DNA from: a virus
Virus record (IMG/VR): IMGVR_UViG_3300006162_000242
Location: 1 to 61,105 of that record
Length of the DNA: 61,105 nt
Reading direction: 5' to 3' (one strand)
The notes beneath the pieces were generated by a model, which searched no databases, had not been told where the DNA came from, and was given only the letters and a program-made list of their open reading frames with translations. A program made the position numbers and the translations under genes. Below are positions 25,693 through 33,606 of this stretch, in pieces. Each line of letters starts with the position of its first letter. The first letter of the stretch is position 1.

Positions 25693-26889
25693 TTACTTGG
25701 AGGCCGCAGGGCGAACACCAAGAATGGATTGGATTGAACCCATGAAGTTGTCAGAGATAATCGTCGGATTGAAGTTATTCGGCAGATAGCCCTGAATACC
25801 CTTCGTTCCTTCGGCTAACGATTGAGCAATCTGAATCTTCGCATACGCATCGGGACCAGCCGCCTTGTATGAATCAATCATTAATTGCTTGGCTTGCGCC
25901 TCGGCCTTACCAACAGCCAAGATACCTTCAGCTTCGGCGGTCATACCAAGTCGCTTACCTTCACCTTGCAATTCGGCTTGCTTCTTAGCCGCTTCGGCAG
26001 CAACTTCAACTTGTTCCGCAGCAGCCTTGGCAGCAATGGTGACTTGTGAGGCTTGAGCCGTAGCATTGACCGTGACTTGTTCCGCAGACGCTTTGGCTTT
26101 GATAACCACGATTTGAGCGTCTCGGTCAGCGGCAACGACTTGTGTATTCAAATCCGCCTGCGCTTTGGCTTTGGCAACGAGAGCATCGGCCTCGGCAGCT
26201 TTTTGTTCTTCCACGGCACGCAATTGTGATTGAACAGCAATCTGCTTTTTCACGATTTCAGCAACATAATTCGGGTCAAGAGCAATGTGCTCGATTACGA
26301 AGTTTTCCACGATAACACCACGTTCCCGAAGCTCTTTTCCTTCGCCCGAATCTTTACCTGCAAGAGCCGTCTGGATTGAAGCTTGCAACTTAACCAGCCC
26401 TTCACCAGAATAAGCATCAATAGCTTTCATCCGTGTAGCTTCATCCTTGACCACCCGCAGAACGACAGGACGAATCAACTTTTCTTCGATGTCTTCACGC
26501 ACAGTCTTGTGAATGGATACCAGATTGGCGGGGTCGAGACGCCAACGAAGGTTCATGGAGATTTTCATATCCTGACCTTCCTGTGACTGGACGAGATAAG
26601 CATCTTGCTCACGGCCCCGAGCAGACTTGCCCTCTTGTGCCATCGGCTTGTCGTTCATCACATAGACACGGCTTGACGCATCATACTTGTAAACGGTCTG
26701 TGACCAACCCGGGAACAGGAAGTAGGTCTTGGGTTGCATAATGTCCGTGCAGACACCATCGGACCACGTTTCCTTGACGCCGAGTTCGTTACCCTCGACG
26801 GTTACGATTTTGATTGAGGTAAAGGCGAGCACTAAAATTACCAGTAGGATAATTCCGCTCACAATGAGTTTAATAGGATTATTTTTCAT
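25693..26889 (-). CDS. SPFH/Band 7 membrane protein
   Basis: 398 residues. One N-terminal membrane helix (about 8-26), an SPFH domain (about 28-215, with RWRLDP and ERGVIVENFVIEHI), then a long Ala/Lys/Glu coiled coil (about 225-335) like flotillin or prohibitin. SPFH proteins form membrane-bound rings. With rIIA/rIIB it suggests the phage remodels or guards the host inner membrane. The leader has the GTTAAACAACACACAAC element. Confidence 0.86.
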   Translation of the reverse strand: MKNNPIKLIVSGIILLVILVLAFTSIKIVTVEGNELGVKETWSDGVCTDIMQPKTYFLFPGWSQTVYKYDASSRVYVMNDKPMAQEGKSARGREQDAYLVQSQEGQDMKISMNLRWRLDPANLVSIHKTVREDIEEKLIRPVVLRVVKDEATRMKAIDAYSGEGLVKLQASIQTALAGKDSGEGKELRERGVIVENFVIEHIALDPNYVAEIVKKQIAVQSQLRAVEEQKAAEADALVAKAKAQADLNTQVVAADRDAQIVVIKAKASAEQVTVNATAQASQVTIAAKAAAEQVEVAAEAAKKQAELQGEGKRLGMTAEAEGILAVGKAEAQAKQLMIDSYKAAGPDAYAKIQIAQSLAEGTKGIQGYLPNNFNPTIISDNFMGSIQSILGVRPAASK

Positions 26890-26910
26890 ATTTTGTGTGT
26901 TGTGTGTTGT

Positions 26911-27222
26911 TTAACTGTTTGACTTTTGTTTGCCCAAGTCGGCGTCAACCTTCGGCTCGGGAGATTCTGTGGGTTTAGATTTAGTGGAACAGCTACATCC
27001 GCACTTGTGGGATGATGGGTCATCCTGCGTTTCGGTCGGTGCGGGGATTTTTACCCACCGCAACGCTGAAAAGGTCCAATAAGCAAAGTATGCCAGCACA
27101 ATGACGGTCGCAAACCGTTCAACATTTGGGCTGATTTTGATTTCTCCAAATGCAGTTGCAGCAAAAAGGATTAGCCAGCCAATTGCCAATAGGATTAGAA
27201 CAAGGAACTTTTTATCTTTCAT
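26911..27222 (-). CDS. Membrane protein with Cys-rich tail
   Basis: 103 residues: two hydrophobic helices (about 6-26 and 36-55), then a CGCSC cluster and a Pro/Lys-rich tail. Upstream partner of the SPFH gene. Function unknown. Confidence 0.6.
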   Translation of the reverse strand: MKDKKFLVLILLAIGWLILFAATAFGEIKISPNVERFATVIVLAYFAYWTFSALRWVKIPAPTETQDDPSSHKCGCSCSTKSKPTESPEPKVDADLGKQKSNS

Positions 27223-27232
27223 ATGTGTATGT

Positions 27233-27916
27233 TTATACGGTTAAGGGTTCTTTCGGACCATCGGGACGATGGTGGTCAACCACAAGAATTTGTTTCTTGT
27301 TCATGACCTCTTGAATTTCAGTCATTGACCACGGTTTGCCGTGTCCATCCCAACCGACATCCAAAATCTTTCCGTGAGTAGTGTCGCCACGACTCAGGGG
27401 ACATCCGTTATGGGAATGTCCACAAAGCATCCACGCACCTTGAGCCATGTTGTTCCATACGTAAATAGGATAATGGTCCATTACCACAAACTGCCCATTG
27501 ATTGCAGCCTCAATTCGATGCCCGATGTAAAGCATATTCTTGTATTGCACCGGATACGTCTCCACAGGAAACGGGCCAATGAATTTGTTCTCCATCGCCT
27601 TGCGATAGACAGACTTTTCGTGGGGGTTGTTGTGATTTCCCCACAGACACCACAGATTGCGGCAACGAATGCGAGAAAGATAAGCATCAAATTGCTCGTT
27701 GGTAGTATTCAGACAGAAGTCCCCGAGCATAAAAAGGATGTCATTCTCACGAACGATTTCATTCGTGGTATCCATCCACATATTGTCATGCTCCTCGATG
27801 CTGTTATAGCCACGGGATTGCCACGGTGGAGCCGTCTTCCACTTCGGATTATGTCCCAAATGCGGGTCCGAAGTAAAATATACTTTCTGTTCTGCGGTTT
27901 CTCGAATGTTAATCAT
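27233..27916 (-). CDS. Calcineurin-like metallophosphoesterase
   Basis: 227 residues with the metal-site series: SDPHLGH (DxH), LGDFCL (GDx), WGNHN (GNHx), MDHYP and GHSHNGC (GHxH). Substrate unknown; family members cleave phosphodiesters in nucleic acids or nucleotides. Confidence 0.85.
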   Translation of the reverse strand: MINIRETAEQKVYFTSDPHLGHNPKWKTAPPWQSRGYNSIEEHDNMWMDTTNEIVRENDILFMLGDFCLNTTNEQFDAYLSRIRCRNLWCLWGNHNNPHEKSVYRKAMENKFIGPFPVETYPVQYKNMLYIGHRIEAAINGQFVVMDHYPIYVWNNMAQGAWMLCGHSHNGCPLSRGDTTHGKILDVGWDGHGKPWSMTEIQEVMNKKQILVVDHHRPDGPKEPLTV

Positions 27917-28149
27917 AAAACTTCTCTCATTACTTGCCGACTGCGAATAACGACTTCACCGTTGGCTCCAATAGCGTCAAGATTGCGGTCAAGTTCTTTA
28001 TCCGTTGCTTCCACCAGACTGTATTCGCCGTCGTAAATAACAACGCTCATTCCGTGGGATTTTAAAATTTTTCCAATTTTCCGTGCGATGGTGGTCTTTC
28101 CCACCCCCGCTGTTCCGGCAATTTCAATATTGATGTATATGTTTTTCAT
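27913..28149 (-). CDS. Small P-loop nucleotide-binding protein
   Basis: 78 residues from MKNIYINI; the ATG overlaps the exonuclease stop as ATGA. Walker A GTAGVGKTT near residues 11-19, followed by a VVIYDGEY strand. It is too short for a full kinase and looks like the N-terminal half of one. Confidence 0.65.
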   Translation of the reverse strand: MKNIYINIEIAGTAGVGKTTIARKIGKILKSHGMSVVIYDGEYSLVEATDKELDRNLDAIGANGEVVIRSRQVMREVL

Positions 28150-28739
28150 GCTAACAATGGGAGTGAGTTTCCAGTTTTTCCAATTTGGATAAATTTTTGG
28201 AATATGCCAAGGGTCTTCATGGTATCCACACGACAATCGTGGTCTGGTCCATTGATGGCAATACCGAAATAATCAGCCAAGGCAGACACACTTCCATCAC
28301 AATCCTCATCCATCTTACCACACGCCCGCAGGAATTGCAAAATGACCGAGGTATCTTGATAATGATAGGTGCAGAACTGTTCCCAAGAACCTTGGGAAAT
28401 GAGGCGAGCCAAAACGTGCTCCATATCACCCTTGATGCCATGTCCCACAGGGGTCAAACGACAACCTGCTTTCTTACCACAATCCGTGAGAAACTTAAAT
28501 AGAAGCGGTTTGGCTTCCTTATAGGTAATCGCCGATTTGTCATGCTTGGCAAGGTCAATCTTATTCACGGACATACCTTGACCGCCGACAATGTAAGTAT
28601 CATCGTCGGGCTTGACTTCGAGATACAAATCTCCAATCAATTTGAAGTTTGCGTCGGTGACTCGAAAATAAGCGGTGAGCAAAGAATATTTCAATTCTCT
28701 GCCGCCCATTTCGCAGTCCATGAACAGGTATGCAATCAT
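28146..28739 (-). CDS. DEDD-family 3'-5' exonuclease
   Basis: 197 residues from MIAYLFMD (28739), fixed by the promoter 7 nt upstream. MDCEMGG (ExoI, DxE), GHGIKGDMEHV (ExoII) and HDCRVDTMKTL (ExoIII, H...D) give all four acidic ligands. Could act on DNA or RNA. Confidence 0.8.
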   Translation of the reverse strand: MIAYLFMDCEMGGRELKYSLLTAYFRVTDANFKLIGDLYLEVKPDDDTYIVGGQGMSVNKIDLAKHDKSAITYKEAKPLLFKFLTDCGKKAGCRLTPVGHGIKGDMEHVLARLISQGSWEQFCTYHYQDTSVILQFLRACGKMDEDCDGSVSALADYFGIAINGPDHDCRVDTMKTLGIFQKFIQIGKTGNSLPLLA

Positions 28740-28746
28740 TATGAAG

Positions 28747-28775
28747 ACTATAACACAGGATTCGGGAAGAGTCAA
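28747..28775 (-). promoter_or_regulatory. Leaderless promoter of exonuclease
   Basis: TTGACT (28770-28775), 17 nt, TATAGT (28747-28752), 7 nt to ATG at 28739. The -35 includes the stop of the upstream gene. Confidence 0.78.
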
Positions 28776-29254
28776 CTTCTTTTTATATGTCGTTGAGGCT
28801 TATGTCGTTGCCACCACTTCAATACCTTGCCACATTGTTGCAGACAATTGCTCGATGCCGATTCTTCGGGAATGTTGACATCTGCTTCCTCGGCAAAAGA
28901 GGGGAGGGATAAGAATCCAACCCGTTCAAACATAGTAGGATATGTTATCCATCCTTCATTGGTGATGTGTGCATCATAAATCTCTCTCGGTTGAGATGCG
29001 ATACATTTTCGAAAGGTCCGATAAATAGTATATTTTTCACCGGGATGATATGGAATTGCCGTTAGGCAATGTGCCACAGAGGGAGCCACACATATTCGTT
29101 TATCATTTGGCTCGGAGTAGTTTCGGTTTATTGACTTACTATTGTCTCTGGGTGCCAAATATACTTGCTTCTTCGTGAGGGTGGCTGAAACATGATACCA
29201 ATACCGTGGGGCCGTATAAAGACACTTTTTCTGTATGTGTTTTTTTGTTGCCAT
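28772..29254 (-). CDS. Hypothetical protein, 160 aa
   Basis: Start at MATKKHIQKK; upstream residues of the open frame overlap the next gene and lack protein character. Basic protein with Trp/Tyr and PREIYDAHI, no recognised domain. Confidence 0.58.
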   Translation of the reverse strand: MATKKHIQKKCLYTAPRYWYHVSATLTKKQVYLAPRDNSKSINRNYSEPNDKRICVAPSVAHCLTAIPYHPGEKYTIYRTFRKCIASQPREIYDAHITNEGWITYPTMFERVGFLSLPSFAEEADVNIPEESASSNCLQQCGKVLKWWQRHKPQRHIKRS

Positions 29255-29265
29255 AAATTGAATGC

Positions 29266-29742
29266 TTATGGATGGAGGGGCAAATCCCCAACCAGTTCCA
29301 TAGCATCGGTGCTGCCTGCGGCTACAAAGACATAACCACAAGTAATTTCTTTGCGAAAGCATACTGCTCGCCCATTATCTTTCACAAGGGTCGGAGCCGT
29401 CAAAGTTTTCTTTGGAATGAGGGCAGCAATTTCCGTGGTGGTATCGAAAGGATAGGTGGTATCCCACACAGGGCCAAAGGGCACCGTTCCCATTCGCATC
29501 TGTGCTCGCTTTATGCGGTCTATTAAAGTAGCTTTATTCACCGACAGCACAATGGCGGTTCCGAATGGGTTGTCTCGGTTCGAGTATTCTTTTACCCCCA
29601 ATGAATCGGGCCACTCGGCAGTCAAATGATTGGCCGCATGAGCCGCTTGTGCCATTGCCTTGCCTGCATTCATTGACGGAAGGTCGTTCCGCATCAGAAT
29701 GTAAAGGCGATATTCAATCTTCGTCTTCTTCGTCTTCATCAT
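29266..29742 (-). CDS. Peptidyl-tRNA hydrolase 2-like protein
   Basis: 158 residues. LYILMRNDLPSMNAGKAMAQAAHAA (split: LYILMRNDL at about 12-20, GKAMAQAAHAA at about 27-37) matches the PTH2 N-terminal strand and helix; TLVKDNGRAV corresponds to the later core. PTH2 frees peptidyl-tRNA. With Thg1 and EF-Ts it forms a translation set. The insertion before the last strand is unusual. Confidence 0.7.
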   Translation of the reverse strand: MMKTKKTKIEYRLYILMRNDLPSMNAGKAMAQAAHAANHLTAEWPDSLGVKEYSNRDNPFGTAIVLSVNKATLIDRIKRAQMRMGTVPFGPVWDTTYPFDTTTEIAALIPKKTLTAPTLVKDNGRAVCFRKEITCGYVFVAAGSTDAMELVGDLPLHP

Positions 29743-29902
29743 GTTCCTTACAGGGACAGTTTTTCTTGCATTTGCATATGTAAGTCTTGTGGATGATGCC
29801 TTCCCACGGCCATCCGCCCATCCAGAAACTTGCTACACAAATAGTGATTACAATCCAGATTATTGCATCTGGCCAAGAGGTTGGAACTTCGGTTGCTAAC
29901 AT
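29714..29902 (-). CDS. Small membrane protein with Cys/acidic tail
   Basis: 62 residues: one helix (about 11-33), then CKCKKNCPCK and an Asp/Glu run. Overlaps the PTH2 gene by 29 nt. Confidence 0.58.
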   Translation of the reverse strand: MLATEVPTSWPDAIIWIVITICVASFWMGGWPWEGIIHKTYICKCKKNCPCKEHDEDEEDED

Positions 29903-29906
29903 ATTT

Positions 29907-30134
29907 TTATAAACCTATCAGATGTCCAAATTCAGTTCGCCAACAGTCATGACTACAAGCCCATCCCATAAAGGACATGGTTAGTATCAATACTATAATG
30001 CCAAGCAATGCAATCCACCATTTACCAGTTATAATGGTTGCCGCAGACCCAATGCACAAAATTATTGTGGCGACCCATGATATTAAGCATATCATTCCGT
30101 ATAGAGTCAAATATAATGATTGTAAAAATGTCAT
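29907..30134 (-). CDS. Small membrane protein, 75 aa
   Basis: Two hydrophobic helices (about 6-36 and 38-58). ATGA overlap with the ligase stop. Function unknown. Confidence 0.6.
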   Translation of the reverse strand: MTFLQSLYLTLYGMICLISWVATIILCIGSAATIITGKWWIALLGIIVLILTMSFMGWACSHDCWRTEFGHLIGL

Positions 30135-31375
30135 ATCGGGTTGATTGGTTTATGTCCCTTGAAGCAGTCGAAGGGATTGATTTGACCATAATTGGGAGTT
30201 CCTAACCCCGTCCATCCATTATAGGTCATGGTAACAGTCTGCCCAATCCACTTGTCTTTTTCAAGGAGAATTTTTTCCAAAGTGGCACGGTTGCCTTTCA
30301 TTGAAGCAGTGAATTCTTTGCCGTCAACCATGCGAACCCGCACAGTCTTGCCCGTTCCGCCCCAATTGCCAGAGCCGGGGTCAATGACATCGAGAATAAG
30401 CACTTCCATATCTTCGAACGGTTTAAGCTTAATCAAGTCGTTCGTGCGTTCGTGCTGATAAGGTGCATCAGCATTGCGAAGAATGGCACCTTCATATCCA
30501 TCTTCAACGAATTGCCCGTAGAGGGCTTTTGCCTCGCCCATAGTGTTGGCGATGAAGTAGGGAACGGGGACAATATATTTGATGCCCTTCAATAGTTTGG
30601 TGAGAGAATCCCGACGTTTCTTGCAGGGCGTGTTTTCGGTAATCTCCACCCCATCAATGGTAAATCCATAAGCATCATAAACGTAGTATAGGACAATGCG
30701 TTCGCTATCAGCAAGCAATTCGGGGGTAAGTTCCTTGGCGGAAGTCGTGCGAACAATGCTGATTAGCTCGTTTAACGTATGACGATAATCGTGGTTGTAG
30801 AGTTCACCGTCGAGAACCAATTTGGGAAACTGGACAAACAGAGACGCCACGATGTCAGCAATGTGGGGGGCAGAAAGAATTGGTTCACCTTCACGGGAGA
30901 ACGGGCCTGCGAGAGAAGTAACTTGCCGCATCCCGTTGTATTTGCGGTCCACCATAAGGCCGGGAAACTTGACATATTCCGTGCGGTCAACCGTTTTGGT
31001 GTAGGCGGTGCCATCTTTCTTTTTCTTGGTCTGTTTGGAAATCAGAGGATAGGCAAGCATCGGCTTGATGAAACGATACCCCTTGGCAATATCCTTGATG
31101 TCTTCCCAATAGCCGCCCGTTTTCAGCTTATCCTTCCACTTGGACGTTGCCTCGGCCTCAGCTTGCTCTTCGGGGGTCGTTTGGGTCTTCTTGCCAACGT
31201 TCTTGGACTCACAGATGGTCCAAGCACTCGTCACTTTGTTTGGACTTCCCCGTTGACCTGTAATAGTTCGGAACTTATTTCCTTCGACTTCAATGTCCCA
31301 TTCGAGGACGGTCTTGCCGTCACTTGCTTGGGCATACAGAGTTGGCAGTTCAAACTTGAATAAGCTGTTTGTCAT
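30131..31375 (-). CDS. ATP-dependent DNA ligase with WGR-like N-terminus
   Basis: 414 residues. Motif I is DRKYNGMR with adenylated Lys145; motif III LDGEL (Glu191); motif IV GYEGAIL (Glu294); motif V LIKLKP (315-317). An OB domain follows (about 325-410). Residues about 20-90 (LEWDIEVEGNKF, TGQRGSPNK, KLKTGGY) look like a WGR domain, the module that in PARPs reads DNA ends. The PARP in this window has one too. Leaderless promoter. Confidence 0.9.
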   Translation of the reverse strand: MTNSLFKFELPTLYAQASDGKTVLEWDIEVEGNKFRTITGQRGSPNKVTSAWTICESKNVGKKTQTTPEEQAEAEATSKWKDKLKTGGYWEDIKDIAKGYRFIKPMLAYPLISKQTKKKKDGTAYTKTVDRTEYVKFPGLMVDRKYNGMRQVTSLAGPFSREGEPILSAPHIADIVASLFVQFPKLVLDGELYNHDYRHTLNELISIVRTTSAKELTPELLADSERIVLYYVYDAYGFTIDGVEITENTPCKKRRDSLTKLLKGIKYIVPVPYFIANTMGEAKALYGQFVEDGYEGAILRNADAPYQHERTNDLIKLKPFEDMEVLILDVIDPGSGNWGGTGKTVRVRMVDGKEFTASMKGNRATLEKILLEKDKWIGQTVTMTYNGWTGLGTPNYGQINPFDCFKGHKPINPI

Positions 31376-31383
31376 ATGCCGTC

Positions 31384-31411
31384 AATATATCACAGTCACC
31401 GAGATTGTCAA
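31384..31411 (-). promoter_or_regulatory. Ligase promoter, leaderless
   Basis: TTGACA (31406-31411), 16 nt, TATATT (31384-31389), 8 nt to ATG at 31375. The -35 includes the stop of the upstream gene. Confidence 0.8.
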
Positions 31412-31602
31412 GCGAGAGTTTGGACCTTGAAATGACGCTTGGCTTCGGTGGGAAGTTCATCGAACAGGGCAAGCATCTTTTCCTTGGTGCGGAATTCTGG
31501 CGGATAGGATTGAAAGACAAACATCCGCAAAACCTGCATCACTTCGTCAGGAGTAGCATTTGGCTGCGGCTCAAAGATTAGAATTCGATTGTCGAGTTTC
31601 AT
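31408..31602 (-). CDS. Hypothetical protein, 64 aa
   Basis: Small soluble protein (NATPDEVMQVLRMF, LPTEAKRHF). Overlaps the next upstream frame by 32 nt. No recognised domain. Confidence 0.58.
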   Translation of the reverse strand: MKLDNRILIFEPQPNATPDEVMQVLRMFVFQSYPPEFRTKEKMLALFDELPTEAKRHFKVQTLA

Positions 31603-31747
31603 TTATGGTCTCTTTCAGTTGCTTGTTTTCTTTTTCCAATCTCATCATAGTAAAAAATTGATTATGCTCTGCTGCTGTTGCACATCCATGCAACCATTTT
31701 CTATATGCTTTTGTTCTACGGTCTAATACAGTTCCAACTCTTTTCAT
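31571..31747 (-). CDS. Small basic/coiled protein, 58 aa
   Basis: Read directly from the reverse strand: MKRVGTVLDRRTKAYRKWLH at the start, a helix LEKENKQLKETINET near the end. Its ATG overlaps the stop of the upstream gene as ATGA (31744-31747), which supports it as real despite its size. Confidence 0.6.
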   Translation of the reverse strand: MKRVGTVLDRRTKAYRKWLHGCATAAEHNQFFTMMRLEKENKQLKETINETRQSNSNL

Positions 31748-31986
31748 GATGTTCTATGATAAGCGGTGGCATCGCAACGGCAGCGAAATGTATCACCTTC
31801 ATGGCTGGCAGAGCCAAGCACAGTCTTTTGATGGACGGGGCACATAAACCATTCATGCCCATTTTTGCAATGTTGTTCTCCCAACGGACAACGGCATCCG
31901 CCTATGGATTTTTCCCCACACGTCGGACATATCCGATGCAGGTTCCAATCGGGCTTGAATTTGGGTTCGGTTTGTTGTAGGTTCAT
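31744..31986 (-). CDS. Zinc-binding small protein, 80 aa
   Basis: Eight Cys and several His: CPTCGEKSIGGCRCP, CKNGHEWFMCPVH, CRCDA. Likely two zinc sites. ATGA overlaps on both sides. Confidence 0.62.
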   Translation of the reverse strand: MNLQQTEPKFKPDWNLHRICPTCGEKSIGGCRCPLGEQHCKNGHEWFMCPVHQKTVLGSASHEGDTFRCRCDATAYHRTS

Positions 31987-32342
31987 AATTCTTTCCCCGT
32001 CATTGGGTCAACACCCTCTTTAAGCCAATGCTTGGTGTATCGGGCAGCACATTCGTTTAGCTTGGCAGTGACATCTTCACCCCGCACTTTGGCCCACAAT
32101 CCAGTGAATATCAATCCACTACAATCGTCACCGTGAGCAAGCTTGAATCGCTTTTGAATATCTTTATTGATTGGTGACTTCTTATCCCACAAGTGCCAAT
32201 CATTTCTCAACTTCATGCCGCCAAAGAAATGAATGGATGAATGGTCTTTCGACTTGATGAACTCGACATCTTTCGCATTCAAATCGGAATAGAGTTTCTC
32301 TATTGCGGCATCCAATGATTGGGGTATATCTTTTGTTTTCAT
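31983..32342 (-). CDS. Conserved phage hypothetical protein, 119 aa
   Basis: FFGGMKLRNDWHLW and GDDCSGLIFTGLWAKVRG look like a DUF6794-type phage family, to be confirmed. ATGA overlap with the upstream gene. Confidence 0.6.
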   Translation of the reverse strand: MKTKDIPQSLDAAIEKLYSDLNAKDVEFIKSKDHSSIHFFGGMKLRNDWHLWDKKSPINKDIQKRFKLAHGDDCSGLIFTGLWAKVRGEDVTAKLNECAARYTKHWLKEGVDPMTGKEL

Positions 32343-32815
32343 AGAGATTTGATGAAAGTAAGAATTGTTTGAATGTTAATAATCACTCCCGCTATAAAAC
32401 CAACCGCACTTGCCGCACCTGCCGCACCTGTTATAATTACCCACGTTTTCTTATACCATTTTTGGGTTTTTGCGACAAAATTAGTTTCCACCCCAACTTT
32501 AAATGGATTTCCAGATACGGGAAACCATTGCAAATCCGGGTTATTCAACACGTTCATTCTATATTGCATATCCAATCCAAGACAATTTCCATTCTTAATA
32601 GGTTCAAAATTAGGGATAAAATGTTCAATGAATCCATTACCATCATTATTTATATGAATCCGTGATTTTATAAAAGATTCAGATTGACTTGCCCAATCCA
32701 TCGCCTCGTTTACACGTTCCAATCCATATTTTCGCACTACTTTCTTAATAGTCTTCGAAGTTGGGTCTTCACATAATTGTGACAAAATTCTTTTATTTAT
32801 TTCTAATTTAGACAT
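32339..32815 (-). CDS. Tail-anchored hypothetical protein, 158 aa
   Basis: Start at MSKLEINKR (32815). Soluble N-terminal part, then a C-terminal hydrophobic segment with an Ala/Gly run (about 125-152). Function unknown. Confidence 0.6.
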   Translation of the reverse strand: MSKLEINKRILSQLCEDPTSKTIKKVVRKYGLERVNEAMDWASQSESFIKSRIHINNDGNGFIEHFIPNFEPIKNGNCLGLDMQYRMNVLNNPDLQWFPVSGNPFKVGVETNFVAKTQKWYKKTWVIITGAAGAASAVGFIAGVIINIQTILTFIKSL

Positions 32816-32853
32816 GGTGTTAGGGCTTCCCTTCAATATTCATTATCGTGCAT

Positions 32854-32882
32854 ATAATAGCAGAAATTTATTTCATTGTCAA
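32854..32882 (-). promoter_or_regulatory. Promoter with about 35-nt leader
   Basis: TTGACA (32877-32882), 17 nt, TATTAT (32854-32859). Transcript would begin near 32847, ahead of the ATG at 32815. Confidence 0.72.
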
Positions 32883-32943
32883 GAAATATCACACCTTGCC
32901 ACTTTAGTTTTCATTTTGAGCACGTCCATTCATATTTATTAGT

Positions 32944-33606
32944 ATGACCAAAATAATAGGCATCTACAAACTTACATCTCCATCGGGAAAATGTTATATC
33001 GGGCAAAGCACAAATATTCATCAGCGATTTCGGGAACATCGTCGAGATAAAAAATATAAACATGCCAAACTTTATAATGCCATAAACAAATACGGATATG
33101 ATAATTTCAAACGGGAAATCATAGAGACATGTTCCATCGAAGAGTTGGACAAGAGAGAAAAATTTTGGATACAATCATATGATGCAGTTGACAGTGGCTA
33201 TAATTGTGATTACGGAGGTCAACAACATAAAGTATTCAGTAAAGAGCATCGTCAAAAATTACGGGAAGCATTTTTAGGAGTTTATAATGGCGACCAGAAT
33301 ATTGAGTTTACGATAGACGGCGTTTCATATACATCGGTCGGAACTGCAAGTAAACAACTTGGCATTCCACCAAAAACTATTCATAACCGACTTAACTCGA
33401 AAAATGAAAAGTATCGTGGATATTGTTACAAGGATGTATCTCGCATACCACACCGAATTATGCGTAAATATAAATCAAAGCCATTTACAATTGACGGACA
33501 GATTTATGCTACCTTACAAGATGCTTCCGCAACCCTCGGAATACCGCCAGTTACTCTAATGCGGAAACTTCGAAATGGAAAAATGCCAAATGCGTCATAT
33601 ATTTAG
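32944..33606 (+). CDS. GIY-YIG homing endonuclease
   Basis: 220 residues on the opposite strand to all neighbours. GIYKLTSPSGKCYIGQS (6-22) is the GIY-YIG signature, with Arg in RFREH and Glu in the later helix. Two NUMOD-like DNA-binding repeats follow (FTIDGVSYTSVGTASKQLGI and FTIDGQIYATLQDASATLGI). Its stop overlaps the thyA stop tail to tail. The inverted insertion fits a free-standing homing endonuclease. Confidence 0.88.
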   Translation: MTKIIGIYKLTSPSGKCYIGQSTNIHQRFREHRRDKKYKHAKLYNAINKYGYDNFKREIIETCSIEELDKREKFWIQSYDAVDSGYNCDYGGQQHKVFSKEHRQKLREAFLGVYNGDQNIEFTIDGVSYTSVGTASKQLGIPPKTIHNRLNSKNEKYRGYCYKDVSRIPHRIMRKYKSKPFTIDGQIYATLQDASATLGIPPVTLMRKLRNGKMPNASYI

